The notes: a model not told the origin generated them from the sequence alone. A DNA stretch of 64,000 nucleotides from an uncultured Erysipelotrichaceae bacterium (GCA_902764145.1 CACWUS010000004.1:24753-88752), one strand, 5' to 3'. Positions 36,903-47,058 are shown, counted from the stretch's first letter. Numbers and translations: made by a program.

Positions 36903-38075
36903 TCACTTCCTCATTAATTTTATTATACAATAAGAATTAATGATAATCATAACAAATATTAAATAATCTGTATATTTCCATAAATAAGAATTGTTAATAA
37001 ATATTGAAGAAACAACTACTATTAAAAAAATAACACTACAAATGTTAGTAATTTGTTTATTATTAAAAATATAGTTTATATTACTTTTTAATATATAATA
37101 TCCACTAAGTATTGTAGTAAGAGCAAACAATACTAGAATTATAAAAAGAATATAAACACTAGTACTACCACCTATATAATAAAACATTCTTGTAATAAGC
37201 AAATTATAATCATTTACTATATTATTGTTATATTTATATATTAATATTATAGATGTAATTAATAAAGTATTCATTAACGTTATAAAGTATATACTAAATA
37301 ATTGATATCTTATAGATACATCAATATTATTTTTATCACTTCCAGATGCAATACTAGTAGTACCAATTAATATTTCATTCATAAATATACTTCTAAGTGT
37401 TCCAATTACAAAACCACTCATAATAGATTTAAATGTTAGTAAATTGTTAAATTCTATTTTAAAGCTTGATATAAGATCATTAAAATGATTTATTATCCCA
37501 AATAAACATACAAAAATGAATAGTACTATTTTAAATGGTACTAATATATTCATTATTCTTTTAACTTCATCTACTGAGAGATTAATTGTTGCTAACAAAA
37601 TCACAAAAACTAAAATTATTATATACGCATTGTTAATATTATGTATATTTTTTAACACATTTGATATTGTATTAACTTGAATCATTTGAAATAAAAATGA
37701 GTATAGAATTATAATAACAACTAATGATATAACAGATAAATATTTATTATTTAACCCATATCTAATTATAAAATATGGACCACTTATATTATCTTTTTTA
37801 TATTTATTTCCATAATATGCTTCATAATATGTTAATGATGTGGTAATAAAAGAAAATATAATAATCCATATAACAGATGAAAAACCACCAATTATTATAG
37901 AAGAAGTAGTTCCAATAATACTACCTACTCCAATTTTAGTACCAAGAGATAAGAATAATGCACTTTTATCTTTTTTTATTAACTCTTTTATATTTAATCT
38001 ATAATTTTTAAATTTTAATTTGAAACTCAAATATATAGAATAAATAATCATAAATAGTATTAATAATATCCACAT
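36903..38075 (-). CDS. AGCS-type sodium:amino acid symporter, divergent
   Basis: About ten membrane segments. LFLSLGTKIGVGSIIGTTSSI corresponds to the GGxIGxGNIxG motif of alanine/glycine:cation symporters, and SLTYYEAYYGNKYK to the following loop. The length (390 aa) is shorter than the usual ~450, and the C-terminus is trimmed. It probably imports a small amino acid with sodium; the substrate is not certain. Confidence 0.72.
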   Translation of the reverse strand: MWILLILFMIIYSIYLSFKLKFKNYRLNIKELIKKDKSALFLSLGTKIGVGSIIGTTSSIIIGGFSSVIWIIIFSFITTSLTYYEAYYGNKYKKDNISGPYFIIRYGLNNKYLSVISLVVIIILYSFLFQMIQVNTISNVLKNIHNINNAYIIILVFVILLATINLSVDEVKRIMNILVPFKIVLFIFVCLFGIINHFNDLISSFKIEFNNLLTFKSIMSGFVIGTLRSIFMNEILIGTTSIASGSDKNNIDVSIRYQLFSIYFITLMNTLLITSIILIYKYNNNIVNDYNLLITRMFYYIGGSTSVYILFIILVLFALTTILSGYYILKSNINYIFNNKQITNICSVIFLIVVVSSIFINNSYLWKYTDYLIFVMIIINSYCIIKLMRK

Positions 38076-38087
38076 ACTAAATAATAT

Positions 38088-38116
38088 AAAAAGCTATCAT
38101 TATTTATGATAGCTTT
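38088..38116 (-). terminator. Intrinsic terminator after rlmH
   Basis: Stem AAAGCTATCA/TGATAGCTTT with TTTTTATATT on the minus side. It overlaps the end of rlmH. Confidence 0.75.
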
Positions 38117-38537
38117 CATTATTTAATATTTTAAATGACCTATATATTTGTTCTAATAGTATTCCTCTAAATAGTCCATGTGGAAATGTCATATCAGAAA
38201 TACTAATTCTTTTATTAACAAATCTTTTAACTTCATCATTAACTCCATTAGAGCCACCGATTATAAATGATATATTTCCATATCCATTTAAAAATACATC
38301 ATTAATTAAAGAGGATAACTCAATAGAATTCAACTTTTCTCCTTTTATATCCATATAAATATTATAATCTTTTGAATTTAATACTTTTAATATCTCATTA
38401 GATTCAGTATTTATATCATTATCTTTAAGTTCAATAATATCTATTTTATGATATTTAGAAATTCTTAATTTATAATCATTAATTAAATCACTTAAATATT
38501 TTTCTTTTATTTTACCAACACATATTATTTTAATCAT
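38100..38537 (-). CDS. rlmH: 23S rRNA (pseudouridine1915-N3)-methyltransferase RlmH
   Basis: Methylates pseudouridine 1915 of 23S rRNA. A SPOUT methyltransferase: KIICVGKIKEKYL at the start, FIIGGSNGVNDEV for AdoMet binding, FPHGLFRGILLEQIYRSFKI and the invariant C-terminal YHK. 145 aa is slightly short but complete. It begins at the very base where the M23 gene ends (38537), so it is coupled to that gene. Confidence 0.95.
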   Translation of the reverse strand: MIKIICVGKIKEKYLSDLINDYKLRISKYHKIDIIELKDNDINTESNEILKVLNSKDYNIYMDIKGEKLNSIELSSLINDVFLNGYGNISFIIGGSNGVNDEVKRFVNKRISISDMTFPHGLFRGILLEQIYRSFKILNNESYHK

Positions 38538-39991
38538 TATTTGTATAATGTAAGTGGATTAATAGTACTTCCATCTTTTTTAACAGTTAAATGTAGATGC
38601 TTACCTGTACAAGAACCAGTACATCCCATAATACCTATTAATTGTCCTTTATCCACTCTATCTCCTACTTTAACAATTGTTTTTGATAAATGCATATATG
38701 TAGATGTATAACCATTTTCATGATTAATAACAATGTTAATACCTGCACCACCACTACTCCATCCAGCATGAGTAACTTTACCACTTTGAATAGCAAATAT
38801 ATTATTAGATGCTGTTCCAGTAATATCAGTTCCATTATGTAAGTGAGCTGTTTTTCTAATTGGGTGAATACGATAACCATAATGAGATGAAATCTTAAAT
38901 GGTTTTACTGTTGGCCAAGCCCAATATGTTGTATTTCCATAATAAATAACATTCTTAGCTCCATATACCATTATTCTATCAACAGCTTCTCTTATTACTT
39001 CATTTTCAACTTGTGCTGTATTAACTATAGAGTTATTTATTTGTTTTGTTGCAAATGTAACTTTAGATAATCCATTAGATCCTTGTTGTTTAACATAAGA
39101 TTGATCAGAATTAATAGTTTTATCATATATTACTTTAGTTTCATATTTTACTGTTTGATATTCTGTTTCGAATGATTCAATTACTATATCAGATAATGGA
39201 TCAACATGAGCAACTGTTACCTCTTGCCCAACTGCAAGTAATGCATTTTCTCCTGCTATATCAGGGTTAGCTATTAAAAAGTCAGATACACCAAGCTTAT
39301 TATTATATGCTATTGTTTCTATTGTATCAGAAGATTTAACTTTATATTTATTTGTTAAATTAGTTGTTCCAAATAAGAAATACATACTAAGTGAATCAGC
39401 ATCAGTAAATATTTCTTCTTCGGTAGATACATATGCTTTTTTAATAGAAACATTATCTTTCAAATATATATTAGTTATCTCAACACCAGTATCAACTATT
39501 TCTTCCTGTTCTCCATTTAAATAATCATCGTATTTAGATTCATTAACAAAAGCAAGAACAGTATTTCTAACAGCTGAATCTAAATCCTCTTTATTAAGTA
39601 TATAGAATGTCTTCTTAGCTTTATCTCTTGTAATAGTAACTTCATATCCTTCAATTGTAAAAGGATCTAAATCCTTTATTTCTTCATATACTTCCTTAGC
39701 ACTCATTAAATTTGTACTATATGTAGCTACTGGATTTATTTCTAAATTAGTTGGACTATGAACTTTATCTACTTTATATTTATCTTTTATTTCTTGTTGT
39801 TCTTTATCAATTAAATCAAGTAATTCATCTTTTGAAGAAATAAGACCAATTTTTTCACCACCAAGATATACTTGATAATAATTATGTATTTGTCTCTCTT
39901 TTGGAATAAAAGTAATTGATAAATATATTATAAGAATAGATAAAAATAATCCAAAAAACAAACTTCCTAATGTTATTTCCTTATTATTCAT
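38537..39991 (-). CDS. Membrane-anchored LysM-G5-M23 cell wall endopeptidase
   Basis: Cuts peptide bridges in peptidoglycan. One N-terminal membrane segment, an unnamed region (about 40-220), a LysM domain (YKVKSSDTIETIAYNNKLGVSDFLIANPD), a G5 domain (FETEYQTVKYETKVIYD), then an M23 domain with zinc ligands His and Asp in HNGTDITG and HxH in KHLHLTV; the first part is SSHYGYRIHPI. The start is set at 39991 (ATG, AGGGA upstream; 39997 also possible), overlapping dnaB by 8 bp. Part of rplI-dnaB-M23-rlmH. Confidence 0.92.
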   Translation of the reverse strand: MNNKEITLGSLFFGLFLSILIIYLSITFIPKERQIHNYYQVYLGGEKIGLISSKDELLDLIDKEQQEIKDKYKVDKVHSPTNLEINPVATYSTNLMSAKEVYEEIKDLDPFTIEGYEVTITRDKAKKTFYILNKEDLDSAVRNTVLAFVNESKYDDYLNGEQEEIVDTGVEITNIYLKDNVSIKKAYVSTEEEIFTDADSLSMYFLFGTTNLTNKYKVKSSDTIETIAYNNKLGVSDFLIANPDIAGENALLAVGQEVTVAHVDPLSDIVIESFETEYQTVKYETKVIYDKTINSDQSYVKQQGSNGLSKVTFATKQINNSIVNTAQVENEVIREAVDRIMVYGAKNVIYYGNTTYWAWPTVKPFKISSHYGYRIHPIRKTAHLHNGTDITGTASNNIFAIQSGKVTHAGWSSGGAGINIVINHENGYTSTYMHLSKTIVKVGDRVDKGQLIGIMGCTGSCTGKHLHLTVKKDGSTINPLTLYK

Positions 39992-41327
39992 TTTCATCTT
40001 CCCTACTTGAGTAATTATCAAATGAACCAGTATTTAATTGAAAGATTAAATCTACTGTTCCAGTTTGACCTGCTCTATGTTTTGCTACTAATAGTTCTAT
40101 CTTTCTATTAGGATTTGAATTGTATTTTCCATATTCATCACTGTGTAAAAATAAAACTATATCAGCATCTTGTTCTATAGAACCAGATTCTCTTAAATCT
40201 GATAATTTTGGTTTACTATCTTCACCTTTTCTTTGTTCAACACTACGAGATAGTTGAGCAAGAGCTATTACTGGTATTTCTAGTTCCATTGCAAGTCTTT
40301 TAATATCTCTACTAATTTCACCTACTTCTTGAACTCTTTGACCAGCATATTTATTTGAACTAGATAATAATTGTAAATAGTCTATTACAATTAAGTCTAA
40401 TCCATCTTTTGAATTTTTTAGTTTTCTACATTTTCTTCTAATTTCACTTACTGTTAAACCAGCAGTATCATCTATGAAAAACTTAGTATCAGAAAGTTGA
40501 CTCATTGCTTCATTCCATCTTTTCCAATCTGTATTTTTAAGTTTTCCAGTCTTAATTACATCACCATCAATTTTACCAACGCAACCAAACATTCTTTTTA
40601 ATAATTCTTCTGCTGACATTTCAAGAGAGAAAAATGCGACACTTCTCTTTTCTCTAATAGCTGCGTTTAAAGCAACATTTAATGCAAAAGCACTTTTTCC
40701 AGCACCTGGACGTCCAGCTATAATAATTACTTGATTTTTTTGAAGACCACGTGTCATCCTATCAAAATCATAATAACCAGTTCTAATTCCAGTAAATTCT
40801 GTTTTAGATTCAGACAATTCCTCTATTTGCTTTTGAAGTTCAGGTAATACATCTTGAATCCTCTTAATATCCTTACCCAACTTATCATTATATACAGATA
40901 AAACACTTCTTTCTGCATTTTCGACTATATCAACAATAGAATCTTGTTCTTCATAACAATCTTCTTGTATTTTACTACTAACTGATATTAAATTACGTAA
41001 TATACTTTTTTCAAACATAATCTTAATATAATAATTTAAATTAGCAGTAGAAGGAACAGAGTTAATAATTTCTGTTATATATTCAACTCCACCTACTTTA
41101 GATAATTCTTTATTTTTATCAAGTTCATTACAAATAGTATTTACATCAACAGGATTATCATTATTATGAAGAGTTTTCATAGCTCTATAGATAGTTTTAT
41201 TAGCTTCACTATAAAACATCTCATCACTAACTTCATCCATGATTTTATCTAAAGCATCTTTTTCTAAAAATCCACAACCAAGTACAGATATTTCAGCTTC
41301 AATGTTTTGAGGTTCTTTTCTTGGCAT
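39984..41327 (-). CDS. dnaB: Replicative DNA helicase DnaB
   Basis: Unwinds DNA at the replication fork as a hexamer. The N-terminal domain (PQNIEAEISVLGCGFLEKDAL) and the RecA-like core with Walker A IIIAGRPGAGKSAFA, Walker B LDLIVIDYLQLL, and the arginine-finger region HRAGQTGTVDL are intact. 447 aa, the family length. It lies 12 bp after rplI, the conserved order in Bacillota. It has no intein. Confidence 0.97.
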   Translation of the reverse strand: MPRKEPQNIEAEISVLGCGFLEKDALDKIMDEVSDEMFYSEANKTIYRAMKTLHNNDNPVDVNTICNELDKNKELSKVGGVEYITEIINSVPSTANLNYYIKIMFEKSILRNLISVSSKIQEDCYEEQDSIVDIVENAERSVLSVYNDKLGKDIKRIQDVLPELQKQIEELSESKTEFTGIRTGYYDFDRMTRGLQKNQVIIIAGRPGAGKSAFALNVALNAAIREKRSVAFFSLEMSAEELLKRMFGCVGKIDGDVIKTGKLKNTDWKRWNEAMSQLSDTKFFIDDTAGLTVSEIRRKCRKLKNSKDGLDLIVIDYLQLLSSSNKYAGQRVQEVGEISRDIKRLAMELEIPVIALAQLSRSVEQRKGEDSKPKLSDLRESGSIEQDADIVLFLHSDEYGKYNSNPNRKIELLVAKHRAGQTGTVDLIFQLNTGSFDNYSSREDENE

Positions 41328-41339
41328 ATTTCCTCCTTA

Positions 41340-41777
41340 TTATTTTTCTAATATTATATTAATATTAAATGAAACTTTCTTATGTAAGTTAATCTTTACA
41401 ATGTGTGTTCCAAGAGAATTAATTTCTTCATTTATTTGTATTTTCTTTTTATCAATATCAAAACCTAATTTAGATAATTCTTCACTAATTTGTTTACTAG
41501 AAATACTTCCAAATACTTTATCATTATTTCCAGTTTTAACTTTAAATTTAATATTTTTATTTTCTAATTTTGCTTTAACTTTATTACATTCTGCGATTAA
41601 TGCATCTTCTTTATCTTGTCTTGTTTTTATTTCTCCATTAAGTACTTCAACACTTTTAGTAGTATAAGCAACAGCTAACTTTTCAGCTATTAAGTATTTA
41701 GCATATCCATCTTTAACTTCCTTAATTTCATCCTTTTTTGCCTGCTTTTTAACATCTTGTAAAAATATTACTTTCAT
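41340..41777 (-). CDS. rplI: 50S ribosomal protein L9
   Basis: MKVIFLQDVKKQAKKDEIKEVKDGYAKYLI is the standard L9 start, followed by the long connecting helix and the C-terminal domain (FGSISSKQISEELSK). The start is set at 41777, the ATG with GGGAGG 7 bp upstream; a longer frame adds five residues without a ribosome site. Confidence 0.97.
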   Translation of the reverse strand: MKVIFLQDVKKQAKKDEIKEVKDGYAKYLIAEKLAVAYTTKSVEVLNGEIKTRQDKEDALIAECNKVKAKLENKNIKFKVKTGNNDKVFGSISSKQISEELSKLGFDIDKKKIQINEEINSLGTHIVKINLHKKVSFNINIILEK

Positions 41778-41903
41778 ATATGCACCTCCCACGCATTTAA
41801 TGTATAACTATTATAACACATTACTCATATAAAAAAAAGTTTGTTTAAATTGAAAGTTAAGTGATATTATTATATAATTGTTTATATAATAGAGGTGAAT
41901 CGT

Positions 41904-43256
41904 ATGCAAGATGATCTTAATAAATATAAACAATTTGAGTCTCAACTAAAAGCATATCTAATTCAAGAATTTGGTAAATTTTTACCTGAAGATAAAATAT
42001 CTTTATTAAATAATACTGATTATGTAACTAAAAATTATAATAAAGATTTAAGTGAAGAAGAAAACCATGGAAAAATAACAAGAGGTATGCTAAAAGATGT
42101 AATTAATATAGAATGTAGTAAGATAATAGAAGTAGAAGAAGGAGTTTCATTACCTATTCAATATGGTAAAAACTTAGAAACTGCATTAATTGAATACTAT
42201 GCTCAAAATTTATCACAAAAATATGGATTTAATATAAATGAAATACCTGAATTAAAAAATGATTTAGAAACAATAAAATTACTAAATCAGAAATTAGATT
42301 CAACATTTGACCCAACTGTATTTAATAGTGATGCTGTTAAATTATTAGATACAGCTAATATAAAAGAATTAATAGAAAAATACGATAGTGATGCTATTAA
42401 AGAATATTTTGAAAAAAATAAAAAAGTTTCTTCTCAAGTTGGAGGAACTAATAAAGAAGAAGAAAATGAACTAATGAAAGAAAACTCAGATAGAGAAAAT
42501 AGTGTTCAGATAGTATGGTTAAATGGAAAAAAATATATAAAATATATAGATCAAAAAGGTACTGTAAGCCTAACTGAAATAATCGATCAAGGACAAACTG
42601 AAAATTTTTATAAAAGAAAACTTGCTGAATTAAAGCCCGGTGAAAAACTTGATCCCGAGAAATTTAAACATGAATTATCAGAAATAATGGGAGATATAAC
42701 ATTAACAGAAACTAGTGATGTTGATAAAGATAATTTGAATCATAAAGAAATTAATATGTTAAACTTTATTAATGCAAATGACGAAATCAAAAAACAAGCA
42801 CAAAAAGACATTATAACTCACAGTAATGATATGGATATTCATGTAATAGAAAGTACAAATGATATTGTTGTTACTGAAGATAAAGATTATCATGTTGATG
42901 CACATATGGTTAAAGATGGAAAAGCTCAAGCCCAAAGAGAGTCATTACAAGATACAAAAGATATTAGTTCTAGAATACTTACTAAAGAAGAATATCAAGA
43001 ATTAGTTAACAAATATGCAAGAGGAGAAGAACTAACTTTAGAAGAACTCGAGAGTTTAAAAAGAACAAGTGAATATTATATTGATCAAGGTGAAACATTA
43101 GAAGATGTAATGCAAGAAAAAGGTTCTGTTTTATCACCATATAAAAATACTAATTATAGTGGTTTTGGTTTTTCAAATTTTATAACAATATTAGTGTGTA
43201 CAGGTGCAATATGTACTTTAATAATGTCAATTTATTTAATATTATTTTATAAATAG
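41904..43256 (+). CDS. Tail-anchored protein with acidic helical body, unknown
   Basis: 450 residues from ATG at 41904 (GAGGTGA upstream). Mostly helical and acidic, with one membrane segment at the extreme C-terminus (NFITILVCTGAICTLIMSIYLILF), so the body would face the cytoplasm. No domain recognised. It is divergent from rplI across 126 bp and convergent with the small Cse60-like gene. Confidence 0.7.
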   Translation: MQDDLNKYKQFESQLKAYLIQEFGKFLPEDKISLLNNTDYVTKNYNKDLSEEENHGKITRGMLKDVINIECSKIIEVEEGVSLPIQYGKNLETALIEYYAQNLSQKYGFNINEIPELKNDLETIKLLNQKLDSTFDPTVFNSDAVKLLDTANIKELIEKYDSDAIKEYFEKNKKVSSQVGGTNKEEENELMKENSDRENSVQIVWLNGKKYIKYIDQKGTVSLTEIIDQGQTENFYKRKLAELKPGEKLDPEKFKHELSEIMGDITLTETSDVDKDNLNHKEINMLNFINANDEIKKQAQKDIITHSNDMDIHVIESTNDIVVTEDKDYHVDAHMVKDGKAQAQRESLQDTKDISSRILTKEEYQELVNKYARGEELTLEELESLKRTSEYYIDQGETLEDVMQEKGSVLSPYKNTNYSGFGFSNFITILVCTGAICTLIMSIYLILFYK

Positions 43257-43264
43257 TCTTATGA

Positions 43265-43438
43265 CTATTTTTCTTTGTATAAAATCATTGCTGAAAAACA
43301 ATATATTTGTTCATTAGAATATATAGATACAGCAGTTCTAAATTGAATATCTATAACCTCTATATCTTCATTTAAAAATGAATTTATATCTCTTTCCAAA
43401 TCTCTTTCATGACCTTCATCAAATATTTTAACTTTCAT
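43265..43438 (-). CDS. Cse60-like small protein (sporulation-associated family)
   Basis: 57 residues: MKVKIFDEGHERDLERDINSFLN at the start, then VIDIQFRTAVSI and the C-terminal EQIYCFSAMILYKEK. This matches the Cse60/DUF2758 family (IKVKLFDExHExDLE..., QIYCFSAMILY), which in Bacillus is expressed in sporulating mother cells. Too short for the usual ORF cutoff. The ribosome site is poor. Its stop is 9 bp from that of the convergent membrane protein. Confidence 0.75.
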   Translation of the reverse strand: MKVKIFDEGHERDLERDINSFLNEDIEVIDIQFRTAVSIYSNEQIYCFSAMILYKEK

Positions 43439-43466
43439 ATTTTAAATTTATCACAAATAAAATAAA

Positions 43467-43490
43467 AATAATGTCGAAATCAACATTATT
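43467..43490 (-). terminator. Intrinsic terminator
   Basis: Stem AATAATGT/ACATTATT with TTTTTATTTTATTT on the minus side; ends the YihY/BrkB transcript and overlaps its stop codon. Confidence 0.7.
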
Positions 43491-44355
43491 CTTTATTTTG
43501 TTCTTCTTTAATTCTCTTTCTTATCTCATCTAGTTTTATTCTATTAGTTTTTTCTATTCCTGCTTCTGCTTTATTTTTATTTAAATAAAGCCCTATAACA
43601 AATATATATGCAAGTACATAAAACCAAAATAATAATATAACTATGTTTGCAAGATTACCATATACTAAATCATATCTAGCAATATTATTGATATAGTATG
43701 AATAACCAATTGTAATAATTAACCATGAGATAGTAGTAAATGCAGCTCCTCTATTCATATATTTACTTTTAACTTTCTCATCAGGAGCTATTATGTAAAC
43801 AAGTTTAATTATATAAAACATAATTAATAATGATACTGGTATTTGTAATATTGTATATAATGCATCAATATATTCTCTATTTATTGATATGAAATCAGTA
43901 AACATTCCAATTATATTTATAATTGATCTACCAAACAATGGAACTATCATAGTAAATGCAATTAAAACAATTAATATAATACTAATTACTAATGATTTAA
44001 TCATCCTCTTAAGAAAACTAGAATTTTCAAAATGGAAAATTGTATTACTAGCAAGAATAATAGCATTACAACCATTCATCATAACTACAAAACTAAGTAT
44101 AATAGTTAATAAAGAACCACCAGTTAACTCACTTGTAAATACAGGCTGTAAAAAATCAACTACATTACTAGGAAAAGTTCTAGTAAGAAAATTTTGTATA
44201 GTATTCATTGGTAAATTAAATGATGTAAGAAAATAAAATAATAAAGATAAAATTGGTATTAAAGCTAAAAAGAAAGAATATGCTAGATTACCTGGCAATA
44301 TCCTAATTTCTTGACTAGTTAATATGTTAGATATTCTATTTATTCTTTCTTTCAT
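43486..44355 (-). CDS. YihY/BrkB-family integral membrane protein
   Basis: Six membrane segments. LPGNLAYSFFLALIPILSLLFYFL at the start and FVVMMNGCNAIILASNTIF in the middle are typical of YihY/BrkB proteins. 289 aa is the usual length. The function of the family is unsettled despite old names (ribonuclease BN, virulence factor BrkB). AAAGGAAA precedes the ATG; it follows the GGDEF gene by 2 bp. Confidence 0.88.
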   Translation of the reverse strand: MKERINRISNILTSQEIRILPGNLAYSFFLALIPILSLLFYFLTSFNLPMNTIQNFLTRTFPSNVVDFLQPVFTSELTGGSLLTIILSFVVMMNGCNAIILASNTIFHFENSSFLKRMIKSLVISIILIVLIAFTMIVPLFGRSIINIIGMFTDFISINREYIDALYTILQIPVSLLIMFYIIKLVYIIAPDEKVKSKYMNRGAAFTTISWLIITIGYSYYINNIARYDLVYGNLANIVILLFWFYVLAYIFVIGLYLNKNKAEAGIEKTNRIKLDEIRKRIKEEQNKE

Positions 44356-44357
44356 TA

Positions 44358-46391
44358 TTATTTTCCTTTATTTTTATTAATCATATTAAGTGAATCATTA
44401 ATAGCATCATCAATAGTCATTTCTTCACTTAAAATCATTTTATAACCTATTGATACACCATATTCTTTATTAGGAAGTGATGATGAAAATTCACGATTTA
44501 ATTTGTGAATATAAGAACTAATTTTCTTTTCATCATGACCAACTAAATAAATAATAAATTCATCACCATCAGTTCTCATTATTTCAGAATTATCTCTTTG
44601 AGTTTTGATAAGTATACTAGCAACAGCTTTAATTTGATTATCTCCTGCTTCATGTCCTATCTTATCATTTAATACTTTTAACTTATTAATATCAATAACA
44701 ATTATAGCTTGTGGATATACTTTAGTTGATGACCAAAAATCAATATTATCATTTAAATAATTTCTATTTTTTAAATTAGTCATCGCATCAAAGTAATATA
44801 ATCTGTCTTCTTTTTTTATTCTCTTATTATTAACACTTCTTTTAATTAAAGTATATATTATAAATGATATTACTAATATACTAATAACTATATAAAGTAA
44901 ATTAGTAATAATAAAATTCAATATTCTATTATTTTTTAGTGTTTCAATTACGTCAAATACACTCTCATTTTTCATTTCATTTGAACTCAATGTACTTAGA
45001 TAAAAATCAAATAATTTATTTAATGACTTATTATCTTTCTTAAGTAAAAATGAATTATTTAACTTAACTATATCACTATATCTAACAGAATAATTTTTAA
45101 ATGATGAATTCTTATAATAATCATAAACTTCTTTATCTACTATTACTATAGAACTTTCATCAATATTCTTAAGCATAGATTTAATACTAGAATAATCATT
45201 TATTTCAAATAAATTCTTACTTGCCATATTGTATTTTAGATTCATATTATTAAGCATACTAACATTTATATTAGTTAAACTATAAAGCGAACTAATAGCC
45301 ATGTTGTTTTTATTATGTGCAAGAACTACAAATTCACTTGGACCAAGTGTTCTAGTATTATCATAATTTTCATTACTTAATGAATAATAATTAAGAGCAA
45401 TATCTATTTTTTTATCAGATAATGCAGAACTTAATGCTTTAACATCCTTGTATTCTATATATTTATATGTTACTCCAGTCATATTTGAAAATTTGTTTAA
45501 ATATGTAGCTGTTAGACCAGTAAAATCGCCACCAATCATACCTTCATATGGTATATTATCTACATATCCTACAATAAAATCTTCACTAGTTATAGATTCT
45601 TTTTCTAATTCAGTATATTTATTTGTATCATAATAGATATTTAGAAAATATGAATTAATTTTTGAATTAGCTTTTTCTTTCCATCTATTATAAAACTTAG
45701 TCATAATACTATTTAATGTTTCATTTTTCTCTTCATCTAAATCTAAACAGTAATATGAATATAGACCATCTAAATGATAAACAATATTATATGATTCACT
45801 ATTAGCAAGTTCATTAATATACTTGTACATTGGAATTATTGCATATTCTATAGATTTTCCATCTAAAGCAGATTTAATAGCATTATAATCTTCATAACCA
45901 CTGTAATTTATACTTGAATGCTCTGTTAAATGATAAGCTATAATATCTTTATCGCTATTAAGTACACCTATCTTTTTATTTTCTAAATCAGATAATTTAT
46001 TAATGTTATTATTAGTACCAATTACAACAAAATGATCTCTATAAAATAACACATCCTCACTATCTAAAGAATTTTTATTAATTAAATTAATCTCACCTTT
46101 AGTTGTAGTATTAATATTTAAATTAAGACCAGTATCTTCTTTTAATGCACTTATATAATCATAAAATACTCCACTACCACTATAAGCAAACACTGGTAAT
46201 TCAGGATCAACATAAATATCTATTGCTTTGTTACTATTAGAATTTATCCATTTTTTCTCGGAATAATCATAATTATTTACAGTACTAGTAATATAATATA
46301 ATGTTCCAAAAAAACCTACTACTAACAAAATAATTATAGAAATAACTATAATTGTACTTCTTTTTCTTTTAATATTTTTAATACTTTTCAT
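44358..46391 (-). CDS. Dual periplasmic-binding-domain GGDEF protein (diguanylate cyclase-like)
   Basis: One N-terminal membrane segment (about 12-33), two SBP-type sensor domains outside the cell (about 48-245 and 262-480), a second membrane segment (about 495-518), and a C-terminal GGDEF domain (about 535-677). The site motif reads RTDGDEFIIYL, i.e. DGDEF instead of GGDEF; the metal-binding residues (VIDINKLK, DGDEF) are otherwise kept. It would make cyclic di-GMP in response to a small ligand. No c-di-GMP receptor or phosphodiesterase gene is nearby. It forms an operon with its neighbours (gaps 4 and 2 bp). Confidence 0.85.
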   Translation of the reverse strand: MKSIKNIKRKRSTIIVISIIILLVVGFFGTLYYITSTVNNYDYSEKKWINSNSNKAIDIYVDPELPVFAYSGSGVFYDYISALKEDTGLNLNINTTTKGEINLINKNSLDSEDVLFYRDHFVVIGTNNNINKLSDLENKKIGVLNSDKDIIAYHLTEHSSINYSGYEDYNAIKSALDGKSIEYAIIPMYKYINELANSESYNIVYHLDGLYSYYCLDLDEEKNETLNSIMTKFYNRWKEKANSKINSYFLNIYYDTNKYTELEKESITSEDFIVGYVDNIPYEGMIGGDFTGLTATYLNKFSNMTGVTYKYIEYKDVKALSSALSDKKIDIALNYYSLSNENYDNTRTLGPSEFVVLAHNKNNMAISSLYSLTNINVSMLNNMNLKYNMASKNLFEINDYSSIKSMLKNIDESSIVIVDKEVYDYYKNSSFKNYSVRYSDIVKLNNSFLLKKDNKSLNKLFDFYLSTLSSNEMKNESVFDVIETLKNNRILNFIITNLLYIVISILVISFIIYTLIKRSVNNKRIKKEDRLYYFDAMTNLKNRNYLNDNIDFWSSTKVYPQAIIVIDINKLKVLNDKIGHEAGDNQIKAVASILIKTQRDNSEIMRTDGDEFIIYLVGHDEKKISSYIHKLNREFSSSLPNKEYGVSIGYKMILSEEMTIDDAINDSLNMINKNKGK

Positions 46392-46395
46392 ATTT

Positions 46396-46869
46396 TCACC
46401 AAACCACTTTTAAACTATTAGAGTTTTTAGAACCAAATACTGGAAAATTAGTATTTTCATCTTCTCCAGAATAAGTAAGAATAAATTGAATTTCATAATA
46501 TGTTAAATTTTCTTCCCCTACTTTATCAAGTGCTTTAATAGCTAAATTCTTAGCTGTATCAACTTTAATTGATTCTTTAAAATCAAGAGATATGTATATT
46601 ATTCTACCTTCAGTAGTAACATTAACTTTGTTAACTGATTTTTCATCTTTATAAATAGATGATATATCTTCACTCAAAGTATCACTTAATTTATAATTTT
46701 CGATTCCTTCTAATCTAGTATCTCCATATTTACTTGTACTAATTCCAGAATAAAAGTATTTGTAAAATAAGAAAACAATTACAACAAAGCTTACAACTAA
46801 CATAACAATTAATATTGCAAGCATAGTATTATCTTGTTTTGCATTATTTCTTTTAGATTTTTTACTCAT
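46396..46869 (-). CDS. Single-pass membrane protein, unknown
   Basis: A basic N-terminus (KKSKRNNAK), one membrane segment (AILIVMLVVSFVVIVFLFYKYF), then an extracellular domain of about 110 residues with alternating hydrophobic stretches (IIYISLDFKES, YYEIQFILTY). Start set at 46869 (ATG); the in-frame TTG at 46875 has no better site. First gene of the operon with the GGDEF and YihY genes; it may be an accessory to the sensor. Confidence 0.65.
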   Translation of the reverse strand: MSKKSKRNNAKQDNTMLAILIVMLVVSFVVIVFLFYKYFYSGISTSKYGDTRLEGIENYKLSDTLSEDISSIYKDEKSVNKVNVTTEGRIIYISLDFKESIKVDTAKNLAIKALDKVGEENLTYYEIQFILTYSGEDENTNFPVFGSKNSNSLKVVW

Positions 46870-47029
46870 TTTCAAAAAACACCTTCCTTGGCTTTAAATA
46901 TTATACTATATTTTATTTAGTTTGACTACTTTTTATTATTATTCCCAATAATATCTATATGATAATATTATACTACAATTGATATTTAATATAAAGAATA
47001 AGATTTTCTTTTTATAAAATAATTAAATG

Positions 47030-47058
47030 TTGACAAATATCCTTTTTTAAAGTAAAAT
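47030..47058 (+). promoter_or_regulatory. Promoter of tRNA-Gly
   Basis: Perfect TTGACA (47030-47035), 17-bp spacer, TAAAAT (47053-47058), 19 bp before the tRNA. Confidence 0.85.

Noticed and set aside
38665..38880. Minus-strand frame of 71 codons inside the M23 gene
   Set aside because: It is an alternative frame of the LysM-G5-M23 gene without a ribosome site.
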